A stretch of DNA of 64,000 nt. It comes from Bacteroidales bacterium UBA3844. Lineage in GTDB: Bacteria; Bacteroidota; Bacteroidia; Bacteroidales; Paludibacteraceae. The number at the start of each line of letters is the position of its first letter. Positions within the stretch are counted from its first letter, which is position 1. Below the pieces are notes generated by a model that did no database searches, was not told where the DNA came from, and was given only the letters and a program-made list of their open reading frames with translations. The translations under genes were made by a program, and so were the position numbers. Where the stretch lies: the NCBI GenBank assembly GCA_002392915.1, contig DGHQ01000048.1:271-64270 (forward strand), written 5' to 3'. This document shows, piece by piece, positions 52,269 through 61,215 of the stretch.

Positions 52269-53987
52269 ATGAGAATCTTACGCATTTGTAAAAACAGATG
52301 CGTTGCTTCTGTTGTTGCCGCATCACTCTTAATTGCTAATACCGGATGTAAAGATGAGTTTGAATCAACATCCCCGTCTACCCTATCCCAAACTGAGGTT
52401 TTTGATGCCACACCACTTGCTTTGCAGGCTTTGAATGGCGTTTATGTGAGATTGTCATCAGGAAACTTGTATGGCAAGAAATTGTCGTATTATCTCAGTC
52501 TTAATTCTGATACAGAGTGTATTAGTGGCGACACTGATAATGGCCGACGCGCGATTGCAAGATATGTCGCCACCCCATACAACACCGAATTGAAATCTGT
52601 TTGGGAATCTTTATATATTGCTATCAGAGAGGCTAATAATTTCATAGAAGGAGTCAACGGCAGCAAATTACTCTCGTCTTCAAATGATGACAGGACAACA
52701 ATTTTAGGATACAAAGGAGAGGCTCTCACAATCAGAGCTCTACTCTATTATGAATTGGTCCGTTCATGGGGAGATGTGCCTTTCATAATCGACTCAAATT
52801 CAGACTATACATCTAAAACAAACCGTAAAGAAATCCTCGACCATATTTTAAGAGACATCACAGAAGCGATCGAGCTGCTTCCTGCATCGTCGTCTTCTCC
52901 ATCAAGAATTTCAAAGGATGTGGCAAGATCTTTGGGCGCAAGAATAGCTCTTTATCGCGCTGGATTCCACATGACGGATGATCACAAATCAGCACCGTCC
53001 GACCGAAACGACTATATTGAGATGGCGAAAAATTGGTGTAAGGAGGTGATTGATGGAGGGCGTTACGCTTTGGAGTCGGACTATGAGCAGATTTTCCGCA
53101 AGATAATGTCGTATAAGAACAGTGATGAGATTATTTTTGAGATAGCGATGTCGAAAGGCAATAGCGGTGAACTTGGGTATTTTGTAGGCAAGAAACATGC
53201 TGATGGCTCTCCATACGGTTCAAGCGAATGTGGAGTGCTTGTCCCAGCGTCGCATTTCCATAAATATAATCATTTTGATGTCAGACGCGATGTTTCCTTG
53301 TCTGTCACACAGTATGAAGGCTCTGGTAAAGAGAAAGTGGTGTCGCCAAACAATATTTCAATTGGAAAATTTCGTCGAGAGTGGCTAGTTCCAGTCATTA
53401 CAGGAAAGCAGAAATATTCAGGTGTGGATCTTCCTATGATACGCTATGCTGACGTACTTTTGATGTATGCAGAGTGTGAGACGGAATTGTCGCAAACAGC
53501 AACGTCTGAGGCGAAAGAAGCCTTGAAAAAAGTGAGAAGCAGAGCTTTTTCTGGAGCACCAGATTCCGTGTTGACGGTGGTGATGGATAAGTATCTTGCC
53601 GGTATTCGTGATTATGAAGGTATGACGAAGGCTATCCGTAATGAGCGAGCATTTGAGTTTACAGCAGAGATGATCCGCAAGTTTGACTTGAAACGTTGGG
53701 GCGTTTTGCAGCAGACATTAGACAGTTGCAAATCAGATTTACATAAGATTTTGGTGTCGGAAGCACCATTCAATGATATACCTGACAAATTGGTTTGGTA
53801 TGTCGACGACGACAATGAGCATGTGAAGATAGCCACAACAGACAACTACCGTTTTGATCCTACGTTTGATTTCACTCGTACGGTGAAGACAACAAAGTGG
53901 AAGACCGCCATCACAGCAGACTTCATCAACAGAATGTGTGAGGCAATGGATGAGACTCCATACGACTTGCCTATACCAGAGGAGTGA
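52269..53987 (+). CDS. SusD/RagB-family surface glycan-binding lipoprotein (orphan)
   Basis: About 572 residues. A lipoprotein signal (MRILRICKNRCVASVVAASL, then LIANTGC, Cys near 27) and the SusD-type start DEFESTSPSTLSQTEVFDA are followed by TPR-like helices (GYKGEALTIRALLYYELVRS with WGDVPFI) and the conserved end (AIRNERAFEFTAEMIRKFDL and KRWG). SusD works as the lid of a SusC TonB transporter, but no susC gene is adjacent here. Upstream is the CCA gene; downstream the RAYT repeat array begins 14 nt after the stop. ATG 52269 gives the best signal peptide; ATG 52239 is possible. Confidence 0.88.
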   Translation: MRILRICKNRCVASVVAASLLIANTGCKDEFESTSPSTLSQTEVFDATPLALQALNGVYVRLSSGNLYGKKLSYYLSLNSDTECISGDTDNGRRAIARYVATPYNTELKSVWESLYIAIREANNFIEGVNGSKLLSSSNDDRTTILGYKGEALTIRALLYYELVRSWGDVPFIIDSNSDYTSKTNRKEILDHILRDITEAIELLPASSSSPSRISKDVARSLGARIALYRAGFHMTDDHKSAPSDRNDYIEMAKNWCKEVIDGGRYALESDYEQIFRKIMSYKNSDEIIFEIAMSKGNSGELGYFVGKKHADGSPYGSSECGVLVPASHFHKYNHFDVRRDVSLSVTQYEGSGKEKVVSPNNISIGKFRREWLVPVITGKQKYSGVDLPMIRYADVLLMYAECETELSQTATSEAKEALKKVRSRAFSGAPDSVLTVVMDKYLAGIRDYEGMTKAIRNERAFEFTAEMIRKFDLKRWGVLQQTLDSCKSDLHKILVSEAPFNDIPDKLVWYVDDDNEHVKIATTDNYRFDPTFDFTRTVKTTKWKTAITADFINRMCEAMDETPYDLPIPEE

Positions 53988-54000
53988 TGCGTATGTTACG

Positions 54001-54313
54001 AGCCGTGGGTGCCAGTCGCTACTGCGTAGCTCCTTCGGCACCGACGGTTACAGAGATACCGTCTTCCAGACGGGTTGGTCCGAGGGTGCCAGTCGCTACT
54101 GTGTAGCTCCCACATACGATCCGCGGGTGTCAGTCGCTACTGCGTAGCTCCCACATACGATCCGTGGGTGTCAGTCGCTACTGCGTAGCTCCTTCGACAC
54201 CCACGGTTACAGAGATACCGTCTTCCAGACGGGTTGATCCGCGGGTGCCAGTCGCTACTGCGTAGCTCCCTCGGCACCCACGGTTACAGAGATACCGTCT
54301 TCCAGACGGGTTG
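54001..54313 (+). repeat. REP-like hairpin array upstream of the RAYT gene
   Basis: Three complete units (linkers GGTTACAGAGATA at 54046, 54205 and 54282) with the small hairpin CCGTCT-TCC-AGACGG, plus two half units at 54081-54165. The long hairpin is e.g. CCGTGGGTGTC ... GACACCCACGG (perfect 11 bp), with an inner GCTAC-tgc-GTAGC. Between units, GTGCC/GGCAC changes to GTGTC/GACAC on both arms. The array starts right after the susD stop. Confidence 0.85.
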
Positions 54314-54390
54314 TGGTCTTATTGACTCTTTAAATTTTGGAATTAGTAACCAGAGGTAGACTGAATGCTATCTCATAAATATTATTAGTA

Positions 54391-54849
54391 ATGGCACATG
54401 TTGTTCTTTATTATCACATTGTTTGGCGAACCAAACGTTCAGAGCATTCAATAACAGAAGAATACGAGCGAGAACTCTATGCGTATATTCATGGCTACTG
54501 TAAAGAAAAGCAGTGTACATTGATTCGTATAGGTGGTATGAGTGATCACTTGCATATGTTAGTTGCTATCCGTCCGGATATTGCAGTGAGTGATTTTATG
54601 AAGGTTCTCAAAACGGAGACGAGTAAATGGCTTAAATCACATAAGTCTAAATTTCCTATGTTCAATGGTTGGGCAAACGGTTATGCTGCATTCACGTATT
54701 GTGAGCGTGACAAAGAGATGATACGACACTATATAATGAATCAGAAGGTGCATCACAGAGGTGTGGAATTTCGCAGTGAGTATGAATCTATGCTTGCAGA
54801 ATGGAGCATTGATCCTAAGACTGATCTATTTCTTAAAGATGATGATTAA
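54391..54849 (+). CDS. REP-associated tyrosine transposase (RAYT, Y1_Tnp, IS200-like)
   Basis: A 152-residue HUH single-strand DNA transposase of the Y1 family. The metal-binding HUH is H53-L-H55 in GGMSDHLHMLVAIRP. Other motifs are YYHIVWRTKR at the start and GWANGYAAFTYCER. The catalytic Tyr is Tyr114 in IRHYIMNQKVHH. It lacks a TnpB partner. Structured hairpin repeats lie on both sides and nowhere else in the window except at 1-68 and 1681-2026, as expected for RAYT enzymes that act on REP palindromes. The gene looks intact. Confidence 0.9.
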   Translation: MAHVVLYYHIVWRTKRSEHSITEEYERELYAYIHGYCKEKQCTLIRIGGMSDHLHMLVAIRPDIAVSDFMKVLKTETSKWLKSHKSKFPMFNGWANGYAAFTYCERDKEMIRHYIMNQKVHHRGVEFRSEYESMLAEWSIDPKTDLFLKDDD

Positions 54850-54857
54850 AACACTTC

Positions 54858-54924
54858 GCGTCTGGAAGACGCTATTTGGGTAACCGTGTGTGCCGAACGG
54901 AGCGAAGCGGAGTGGCACTCACGG
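54858..54924 (-). repeat. Inverted two-hairpin unit directly after the RAYT gene
   Basis: The small hairpin GCGTCT-gga-AGACGC is at 54858-54872. The long stem CCGTG-t-GTGCC (54084-side arm at 54884-54894) pairs with GGCAC-t-CACGG (54914-54924). It is the reverse complement of the unit at 2-68, with a nearly identical loop (TTCGCTCCGTTC). It lies 8 nt after the RAYT stop. The variant differs from the units in the flanking arrays. Confidence 0.8.
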
Positions 54925-55141
54925 CATAGCAGATGGTCCTATGGCATAGCGGATTTAGATCCCGTATGGTATCGAGAGATGCATCTACCATGAGTGTATA
55001 GTGGCTACTGTGTGAGTCGTGGGAGTCTGTCGCTACTCCGTGCACAGAGGGTGTCTGAGCTACGGCGTGGGTGCCAGGGGGGGCTACTGATACTGTGTTG
55101 CTGTCAGCTACTGCGTAGCCGGGGATGCCAGAGCTGTCGTG
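54925..55141. repeat. Degenerate repeat debris between REP arrays
   Basis: GC-rich fragments of the long hairpin (GTCGCTACTCCGTGC, GCTACTGCGTAGCC, GGCATAGCGGAT and similar) in scrambled order. No gene. It is probably decayed units. Confidence 0.6.
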
Positions 55142-55373
55142 ATCCGCGGGTGCCAGTCGCTACTGCGTAGTTCCTTCGGCCCCCCGGTTACAGAGATACC
55201 GTCTTCCAGACGGGTTGATCCGCGGGTGCTAGTCGCTACTGCGTAGCTCCCTCGACACCGACGGTTACAGAGGTATCGTCTTCCAGACTGGTTGATCCGC
55301 AGATGCCAGTCGCTACTGCGTAGCTCCCTCGACACCGACGGTTACAGAGATATCGTCTTCCAGACGGATTGGG
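55142..55373 (+). repeat. REP-like hairpin array downstream of the RAYT gene
   Basis: Three units in the same orientation as the upstream array, with small hairpins at about 55199, 55276 and 55352. The long hairpins are more degenerate than upstream (for example CCGCAGATGCC against GACACCGACGG). The array ends 37 nt before the stop of the convergent MBL gene. Confidence 0.8.
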
Positions 55374-55409
55374 GTATGATAGTTTTTATATGTCTCTCTG
55401 ATGAGTCGT

Positions 55410-56183
55410 CTAGATTTCCCATATTTCACTTTTGTCTTTTCGTGGTAATGTGTCTATCTCTACTCCGTCTGGCACGAATTTCTTCGAATAGTTTAACGCT
55501 GTTTCTGGTGTGTTGGAATTGGCGGAGATGTGAGCCAGATGAATGTGTTTCACTCTACCCTTTTTGCATGCGTATTCCACGATCTCTCCCGTCTGAACAT
55601 TTGACAGATGGCCACAGTCGGAATCTATTCTGCCTCGTAGAAATGCAGTGTATGAACTTACTTGCAGTAGTGTCTCGCTGTAGTTTGACTCGATTATAAG
55701 ATGGTCGGAAACTTTCACTGCTTCCATCAGTTCTTCCGTCGCTTTTCCTAAGTCGGTGGCTAGTGTAAGTGTCTTCTCTCCCAATTTCACAAGGTATGCG
55801 TGGCAGTCTCTTGTGTCGTGCGTGACTGGCATGGGCAAAAGTGTGAATCCTCCGATCTCAAACTCTTTATGCGACTCTACTTCTCTCCATAATGCTCTGT
55901 CCACTTCTCTGCCTGTATTCTTTTCCAAATCTTGCAGTGTCGACTTAGTGCAGTATAGAGGCAAGTTGTATCGGTATACTAGTGTCGGCACTCCTTTTGT
56001 ATGGTCACGATGCGAATGTGTAAGCACCACTCCTTTGATGGATGTAAGTTCTACACCTATGTCTGCCAAAAGGGCTTTTATACGTTTTACTGATAATCCA
56101 GCATCTATTAAGAATCGTATATCACCGTCTTCAATTAAATAGCAATTTCCACTTGATGACGATGATAGTGATATGTATTTCAT
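55410..56183 (-). CDS. MBL-fold metallo-hydrolase (YycJ/WalJ-like)
   Basis: A 257-residue beta-lactamase-fold enzyme. Start SLSSSSSGNCYLIEDGDIRF is typical of the YycJ/WalJ group, putative exonucleases tied to DNA damage or cell-wall control. The metal motif is VLTHSHRDHTKG, with further ligands in MPVTHDTRDCHAYLV, LATDLGKAT and the late HIHLAHISANSN. It ends close to the REP array. The single gene is separated from the large minus-strand operon by 95 nt. Confidence 0.88.
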   Translation of the reverse strand: MKYISLSSSSSGNCYLIEDGDIRFLIDAGLSVKRIKALLADIGVELTSIKGVVLTHSHRDHTKGVPTLVYRYNLPLYCTKSTLQDLEKNTGREVDRALWREVESHKEFEIGGFTLLPMPVTHDTRDCHAYLVKLGEKTLTLATDLGKATEELMEAVKVSDHLIIESNYSETLLQVSSYTAFLRGRIDSDCGHLSNVQTGEIVEYACKKGRVKHIHLAHISANSNTPETALNYSKKFVPDGVEIDTLPRKDKSEIWEI

Positions 56184-56278
56184 TTTCTTTTATTTTTCAT
56201 GTTTTAATGTGTAGGGCCATATAGAATCAAACATGACCCCTTAAATCCTTTAAGTCTTTTGCTATTATCCATCAGCCT

Positions 56279-59200
56279 TTAAATCAAATCCAATGCCATT
56301 TCTGCCGACATCTTGGCCATATCCAATGTGCCGTTGGCAACATCACGTTTTTTCTTGGCGAGGTTGTAAATTTTCTCGTCAATACTGTCTTTAAGAAGCA
56401 GATGGTATGATGTCACTGGTTTTGTCTGTCCGCTTCTGTGTGCTCTGGCAGTGGCTTGGTCTGTGAGCTGCGGATTATACCATTGTTCTGCGTGGATCAC
56501 ATACGACGCTGCTGTAAGATTCAGCCCGGTGCCTCCTTTCTGATACGTGGTGAGCAATGCCGTCACTGAATCATCATTCTGGAATTTGTCGAGCACCTGG
56601 TCTGGATTTTTTGTCTCACCGGTGAATATCAGCGATGAAATGTCTGCCTCTTCCAATTCTTTTGCAAGATAGTTAAAATATGTGGAGAATGTGGCAAAAA
56701 CTATCACTTTATGATGCTCCTCTTGCACTTCTTTTAGGAAATCTATGATCCATCGTGTCTTAGGATTGTCTGAATTATATGTCTCTTCATACATCTTTGG
56801 ATGCAGCGCGAGTTTACGCAGACGGATCAACGCTGTGAGTGCTTTCACTCCGGAGTCTTCAGAATTGATTATTTTCATCACCTCATTGCGGGCTGCGCTT
56901 TTCTCTAGCTCATACATTTCCGCCTGTTTGTCGTCCATGTCAAGTGAACAGACAATTTCGGTCAGCTGTGGCAGGTCGCCAAGCACTTCGTTTCGTGTGC
57001 GTCGCAATGTGTGTGGGGCGATGATTCGTCCGATGGCTTCACGTGATTCGGCGGAAATCTCGTCGCCTTTCATATATGTCTTCTTGAAATCTGAAAGTGA
57101 GCCGAGAAGATATGGATTGACGATGGCAAATTGTGAATGCAGGTCGACGATGCTGTTCTCAATCGGTGTTCCTGACAATCCTACTACAAAATGCGGTTTG
57201 ATGCCTCGCATTGCCTGATGGAATTTTGTGTTGGCATTCTTCAGCTTGTGGCTTTCGTCTATCACCACTGTTTCTGGCATCATCTCCACGAATAGATGTG
57301 AGTCTTTTTGGAAAAGATTGCTGGAAACCAATACTATATCGTATGTCTTGAATATGAATTTCAAATTTTTCTTTCTCTCTTTTCCTGCATGAGTGTAGAC
57401 GGTGAGCGACGGACAAAATTTCTCAAATTCACGTCTCCAGTTTGTCAGCAATGCGGCAGGAACAACGACAAGCGATGCCTGCAAGTTTTTTGTCTCGTCA
57501 TTGGTTGATGGAATATCATTATTTGCGACGGGAGTCGGCTCGAAATCATCGAACAATGAGCGTTGTGTCATTTGAGTCGTGTCTGACGGTGTGGATGTTG
57601 GAATCGGTTGTCTTTTCCGTCTTTCCACACTTTCACGGTGTACGTATGCCAACATTGTTATTGTCTGCAACGTCTTTCCTAATCCCATGTCGTCAAGAAG
57701 GATACATCCGATGGCTGATATGTAATGGTTTACAAGAAAATGGAATCCTTCCTCCTGATACTTGCGTAATGATGCGTTCACAAAATCTGGAACCTCCACG
57801 TTCACATTAGTCAGAGTGGGAATCTCTTTCTTTTCCAACACTGTCTCAAGCAGTGCTGTAGACGAGCGATGCAATCTCACATCGTCTGTTTTGGATGCAG
57901 AAGCGACCTTGGCAAGATCGGCGTATGTTGTGAACCAGATGTCGGGGATGATGAAAAACCTGCCGTCTCCAAAATGAAAGATATGCTCGCCACTTTTTAT
58001 GAGCATTGCTATTTCCTTGAAACGAATTTTCTCCTCTCCCACCTCAACGAACATCTTCAGATCATACCAGTCGCCGATGACATCGTGGTGATAAACAAGT
58101 CGAGGCTCCAATGGTATAAAATTAGGTGCATCTATTATCACATTGTCAATCAAACCATTATAATCTGATATCCACTGATATATATTATGCTCTGAATTAT
58201 TGTCTTCACATATCAGATAGTTGTCGTATTTTGTCAATCCCGTCTCCAGCACATCTTCGAGAATGCTATTCTCCATGTCCGTGTTTCTCTTCACAATGAA
58301 GAATTTAGGACGACCATCCGCCATTCCTACATATTCAATTCCTTTCGTGGAATTATCAAGATTATATTTGAATGTAATGTTATTGTTTTCGTTGGCATCT
58401 TCCTCCTTAAATCTATATTCCACCGTCGGACGGAGAATGCTTTGGTTATTCAACGATTTATCTATTGTCAGCCTTAAAGTTGGGAATACATTTACGGTCT
58501 CACTTATGATTCCTTCAAGAATGACGTCGAATTTCGATAGCATTTCTGAAATGAAACTGCGACAGTATTTGTCCACATTCTCTTGTTTGATCTCAATATA
58601 TGGCTTAGAAAAAAATGGATTTAGAATCGTTGATTTGGCGTTTTCGAAAACAAGAATTCTGGATCCGTATGTAAATGCGTAGTTTTCTAACATGAAAACC
58701 GCCATACATGGATTTGTGCATACCACCTTCACATCTTTTCTTTCAATGTTGCTGAGTGGAATAATTTGTCCTGAATGGGAAATGCTCATACTATAGCGGA
58801 CAGAACCGTCTGGAAGGTATGAGAATTTAGGATGAACCACAGATTTCTCGTCTGTGATTGTGAAAATATCAGATTGCAGGATCTGTTTAGCGTGTGGTTG
58901 ACGCACTGCAAGAAGAATATCGGGATTTGCCGCAAGAATTGAATATATTTCTTTTACCTGTGAATCAATATAGTTGAGGATTTTGGCAAAAATGGATTCG
59001 TTGCGACGAAGGTTTGCCTTGTCATCGTAGACGGCTTTCATCTTTGCCATTTCTGTATTGTATGCGGATATAGAGTATTTTGATTTCCGCACAAACAGTT
59101 TGAATATGGTTTCAGGCAGATAGTTAGTCGTTTTTTTCACCAACAATTTTTCAGTTTCATTCAGTTCTTCTGTTACAAAGTCGCCGAAAGATATTGGGCG

Positions 59201-59299
59201 CACGACATCATAAGAGCCGTTGCTGTTTTCTTTCAGCAACGCACTTTGGAATATCCCGTCGAAGAATTGGTCGGAAGAAACTAGGATAGCGAATCTCAT
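56279..59299 (-). CDS. SNF2-family DNA helicase/translocase
   Basis: About 1006 residues. The C-terminal half is an SNF2 motor: IGCILLDDMGLGKTLQTITM (Walker A), VVPAALLTNWRREFEKF, ETVVIDESHKLKN (DESH box), VGLSGTPIENSIVDLHSQF, VIVFATFSTYFNYLAKEL and TARAHRSGQTKPVTSYHLL. The N-terminal ~500 residues are a Bacteroidota-type extension without a known domain. The ATG at 59299 overlaps the menC stop as ATGA, preferred over the upstream Met at 59323. It probably remodels protein-DNA complexes or RNA polymerase, like bacterial RapA-type proteins. It closes the men/mur/pyr operon. Confidence 0.88.
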   Translation of the reverse strand: MRFAILVSSDQFFDGIFQSALLKENSNGSYDVVRPISFGDFVTEELNETEKLLVKKTTNYLPETIFKLFVRKSKYSISAYNTEMAKMKAVYDDKANLRRNESIFAKILNYIDSQVKEIYSILAANPDILLAVRQPHAKQILQSDIFTITDEKSVVHPKFSYLPDGSVRYSMSISHSGQIIPLSNIERKDVKVVCTNPCMAVFMLENYAFTYGSRILVFENAKSTILNPFFSKPYIEIKQENVDKYCRSFISEMLSKFDVILEGIISETVNVFPTLRLTIDKSLNNQSILRPTVEYRFKEEDANENNNITFKYNLDNSTKGIEYVGMADGRPKFFIVKRNTDMENSILEDVLETGLTKYDNYLICEDNNSEHNIYQWISDYNGLIDNVIIDAPNFIPLEPRLVYHHDVIGDWYDLKMFVEVGEEKIRFKEIAMLIKSGEHIFHFGDGRFFIIPDIWFTTYADLAKVASASKTDDVRLHRSSTALLETVLEKKEIPTLTNVNVEVPDFVNASLRKYQEEGFHFLVNHYISAIGCILLDDMGLGKTLQTITMLAYVHRESVERRKRQPIPTSTPSDTTQMTQRSLFDDFEPTPVANNDIPSTNDETKNLQASLVVVPAALLTNWRREFEKFCPSLTVYTHAGKERKKNLKFIFKTYDIVLVSSNLFQKDSHLFVEMMPETVVIDESHKLKNANTKFHQAMRGIKPHFVVGLSGTPIENSIVDLHSQFAIVNPYLLGSLSDFKKTYMKGDEISAESREAIGRIIAPHTLRRTRNEVLGDLPQLTEIVCSLDMDDKQAEMYELEKSAARNEVMKIINSEDSGVKALTALIRLRKLALHPKMYEETYNSDNPKTRWIIDFLKEVQEEHHKVIVFATFSTYFNYLAKELEEADISSLIFTGETKNPDQVLDKFQNDDSVTALLTTYQKGGTGLNLTAASYVIHAEQWYNPQLTDQATARAHRSGQTKPVTSYHLLLKDSIDEKIYNLAKKKRDVANGTLDMAKMSAEMALDLI

Positions 59300-60318
59300 T
59301 TGCTTGTTGTTCCCTTCCACCATAGTTTTTCGCCTACTATATGCAGACCTTTGTCAATATTGTTGCTGTAGATCATTCCTGTGCCAAGACCTTGCGGAAT
59401 ATCCACACTGATTGTCGACGACCATTGTGCGATGGCAAGCAGACCAACATTGCTTTCAAGCGCTGATGTCGCCCAATAGCCGATGCCTCGTTCTTTGGCT
59501 GTTTTTATCCATTGATTGGCACCGGATAGTCCACCGCATAATGTCGGTTTCAAAATGATATATTGAGGTTTGACAGTGTCGAGCAACACAGCCATTTCAT
59601 CCGCACTTTTGGTTCCGATCAACGATTCATCAAGTGCAATGTCGACTCGGCTTTTCGCACAGCAGTGTGTAAGACCAGCAATGTCTGCTACTTTCACCGG
59701 CTGTTCGATGGAATGGATATCAAGAGAATGAAGAACAGGTTCCACCTCTTGTAGATAGAAATCAGGTGTATAGGCGCAATTAGCGTCTACACGCATGGTT
59801 ATTGAGTTGCCAAACTCTGCTCGCATAGCTTTGAGCAGATTCATCTCTTTGTTGAAGTCTTTGCTGCCGATTTTGAATTTCAGGCAACGGAATCCCAAAT
59901 CATATTTTTCTTTTGCACGACGCAGCATAACATCTATCTCTCCCATCCATACGAGTCCATTGATGCGTATCCCATCTTTCCCATTGCAGAAAGGTGTGTC
60001 GAAAATCTTTTCACTTCCGTTTCTCAACTGCATCTCAGCACATTCGAATGCGAATTTTGCGGAGGAAAGATTCGTGAAATCAATTTTTGTCAAGTCTCCA
60101 TGTCGCTCATACTCAGCAGCTTTTGACTTCAGAATATCATATAGACATTCGCCATATTCCGGGCTTAATCCATATAACGGAGCACACTCACCCATACCAG
60201 AATTGCCGTTTTCATCGGTGATTTTGATATAGTATGCGGTATGATCGTCGAGTGATCCACGAGATGTAAACACACGCTCGTTGAAAATCAGTTTATATGG
60301 AGTAATGGAAACTTTCAT
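59296..60318 (-). CDS. menC: o-Succinylbenzoate synthase (enolase superfamily)
   Basis: Dehydrates SHCHC to o-succinylbenzoate in menaquinone synthesis. It is 340 residues. Enolase-superfamily residues: Lys in CLKFKIGSKD, metal ligands in MRVDANCAY, HSIEQPV and DIALDESL, and the second Lys in YIILKPTLCGG. Sequence alone does not separate OSBS from dipeptide epimerases, but the neighbour menB supports OSBS. The stop overlaps the SNF2 start (ATGA). A word-repeat spacer lies upstream (60319-60360). Confidence 0.88.
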   Translation of the reverse strand: MKVSITPYKLIFNERVFTSRGSLDDHTAYYIKITDENGNSGMGECAPLYGLSPEYGECLYDILKSKAAEYERHGDLTKIDFTNLSSAKFAFECAEMQLRNGSEKIFDTPFCNGKDGIRINGLVWMGEIDVMLRRAKEKYDLGFRCLKFKIGSKDFNKEMNLLKAMRAEFGNSITMRVDANCAYTPDFYLQEVEPVLHSLDIHSIEQPVKVADIAGLTHCCAKSRVDIALDESLIGTKSADEMAVLLDTVKPQYIILKPTLCGGLSGANQWIKTAKERGIGYWATSALESNVGLLAIAQWSSTISVDIPQGLGTGMIYSNNIDKGLHIVGEKLWWKGTTSK

Positions 60319-60372
60319 TTAATAGATTGATGGTTGATGATTGATGGTGAATGATTGCCATCAATCTTGTTG

Positions 60373-61188
60373 TTATGGGAATTTTGGATATTTAGAGAAA
60401 TCAGGTTTTCTCTTTTCCAAGAATGCCTTCGAACCTTCGTGTGCTTCATCTAGATTATAGTAGAGCATTGTCATGTCTCCTGCAAACTCCTGGATTCCTA
60501 CCTGACCATCAAGCTCTGCATTTAATCCTCGTTTGATCATACGCAGTGCGAGTGGCGACAATTCCATCATTTTCTCTGCCCATTCCACATATGCATCCTC
60601 CAGTTGAGCCAATGGCACAACTCTGTTCACCAATCCCCAGTCCAAAGCCTGTTGTGCTGTGTATTGCTGGCAAAGGAACCATATTTCTCGTGTACGTTTC
60701 TGACCAATCACTGATGCCATATACGATGAACCGAATCCCGCGTCAAAACTGCCGACTCTAGGACCTGTCTGTCCGAATTTGGCATTTTCAGATGCGATAG
60801 TAAGGTCGCAGACAACGTGGAGCACATGTCCTCCACCAATGGCATAACCATTCACAGCGGCAATAACTGGTTTGGGCAGACTGCGTATCTGCTTCTGCAC
60901 GTCAAGCACCGACAAACGTGGCACTCCACCCTCGTCGATATATCCACCTTTACCTTTGCAGTGCATATCTCCGCCGGCGCAGAAGGCAACGTCGCCTGCA
61001 CCTGTCAGCACCACCACATTGATGTCGGAATGTTCACGGCATATTGCCAATGCGTCAGACATCTCAGCGGTAGTAAGCGGTGTGAAAGCGTTGCGATAAC
61101 GCTCCCTGTTGATTGTGATGCGGGCTATTCCGTTGTAGAAATCAAAGATGATCTCCTTATATTCTTTTATGGTTGTCCAATTTCTCAT
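60373..61188 (-). CDS. menB: 1,4-Dihydroxy-2-naphthoyl-CoA synthase
   Basis: A crotonase-fold enzyme that closes the naphthoquinone ring in menaquinone synthesis. It is 271 residues. Motifs: IARITINRERYRNAFTPLT, VVLTGAGDVAFCAGGDM (oxyanion hole), AAVNGYAIGGGHVLHVVCDL, KFGQTGPRVGSFDAGFGSSY (with the MenB-specific Asp and Ser) and QALDWGLVNRVVPL. The conserved Tyr-Pro end (FSKYPKFP) is also typical. It lies between murA and menC. Confidence 0.95.
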   Translation of the reverse strand: MRNWTTIKEYKEIIFDFYNGIARITINRERYRNAFTPLTTAEMSDALAICREHSDINVVVLTGAGDVAFCAGGDMHCKGKGGYIDEGGVPRLSVLDVQKQIRSLPKPVIAAVNGYAIGGGHVLHVVCDLTIASENAKFGQTGPRVGSFDAGFGSSYMASVIGQKRTREIWFLCQQYTAQQALDWGLVNRVVPLAQLEDAYVEWAEKMMELSPLALRMIKRGLNAELDGQVGIQEFAGDMTMLYYNLDEAHEGSKAFLEKRKPDFSKYPKFP

Positions 61189-61215
61189 GATTACACTTAA
61201 ATAAAATAGAACACA

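Noticed and set aside
53938..54147. ORFs in the REP arrays (also 55108-55335 and 55292-55699)
   Set aside because: They are translations of hairpin repeats or shadows of the MBL gene.
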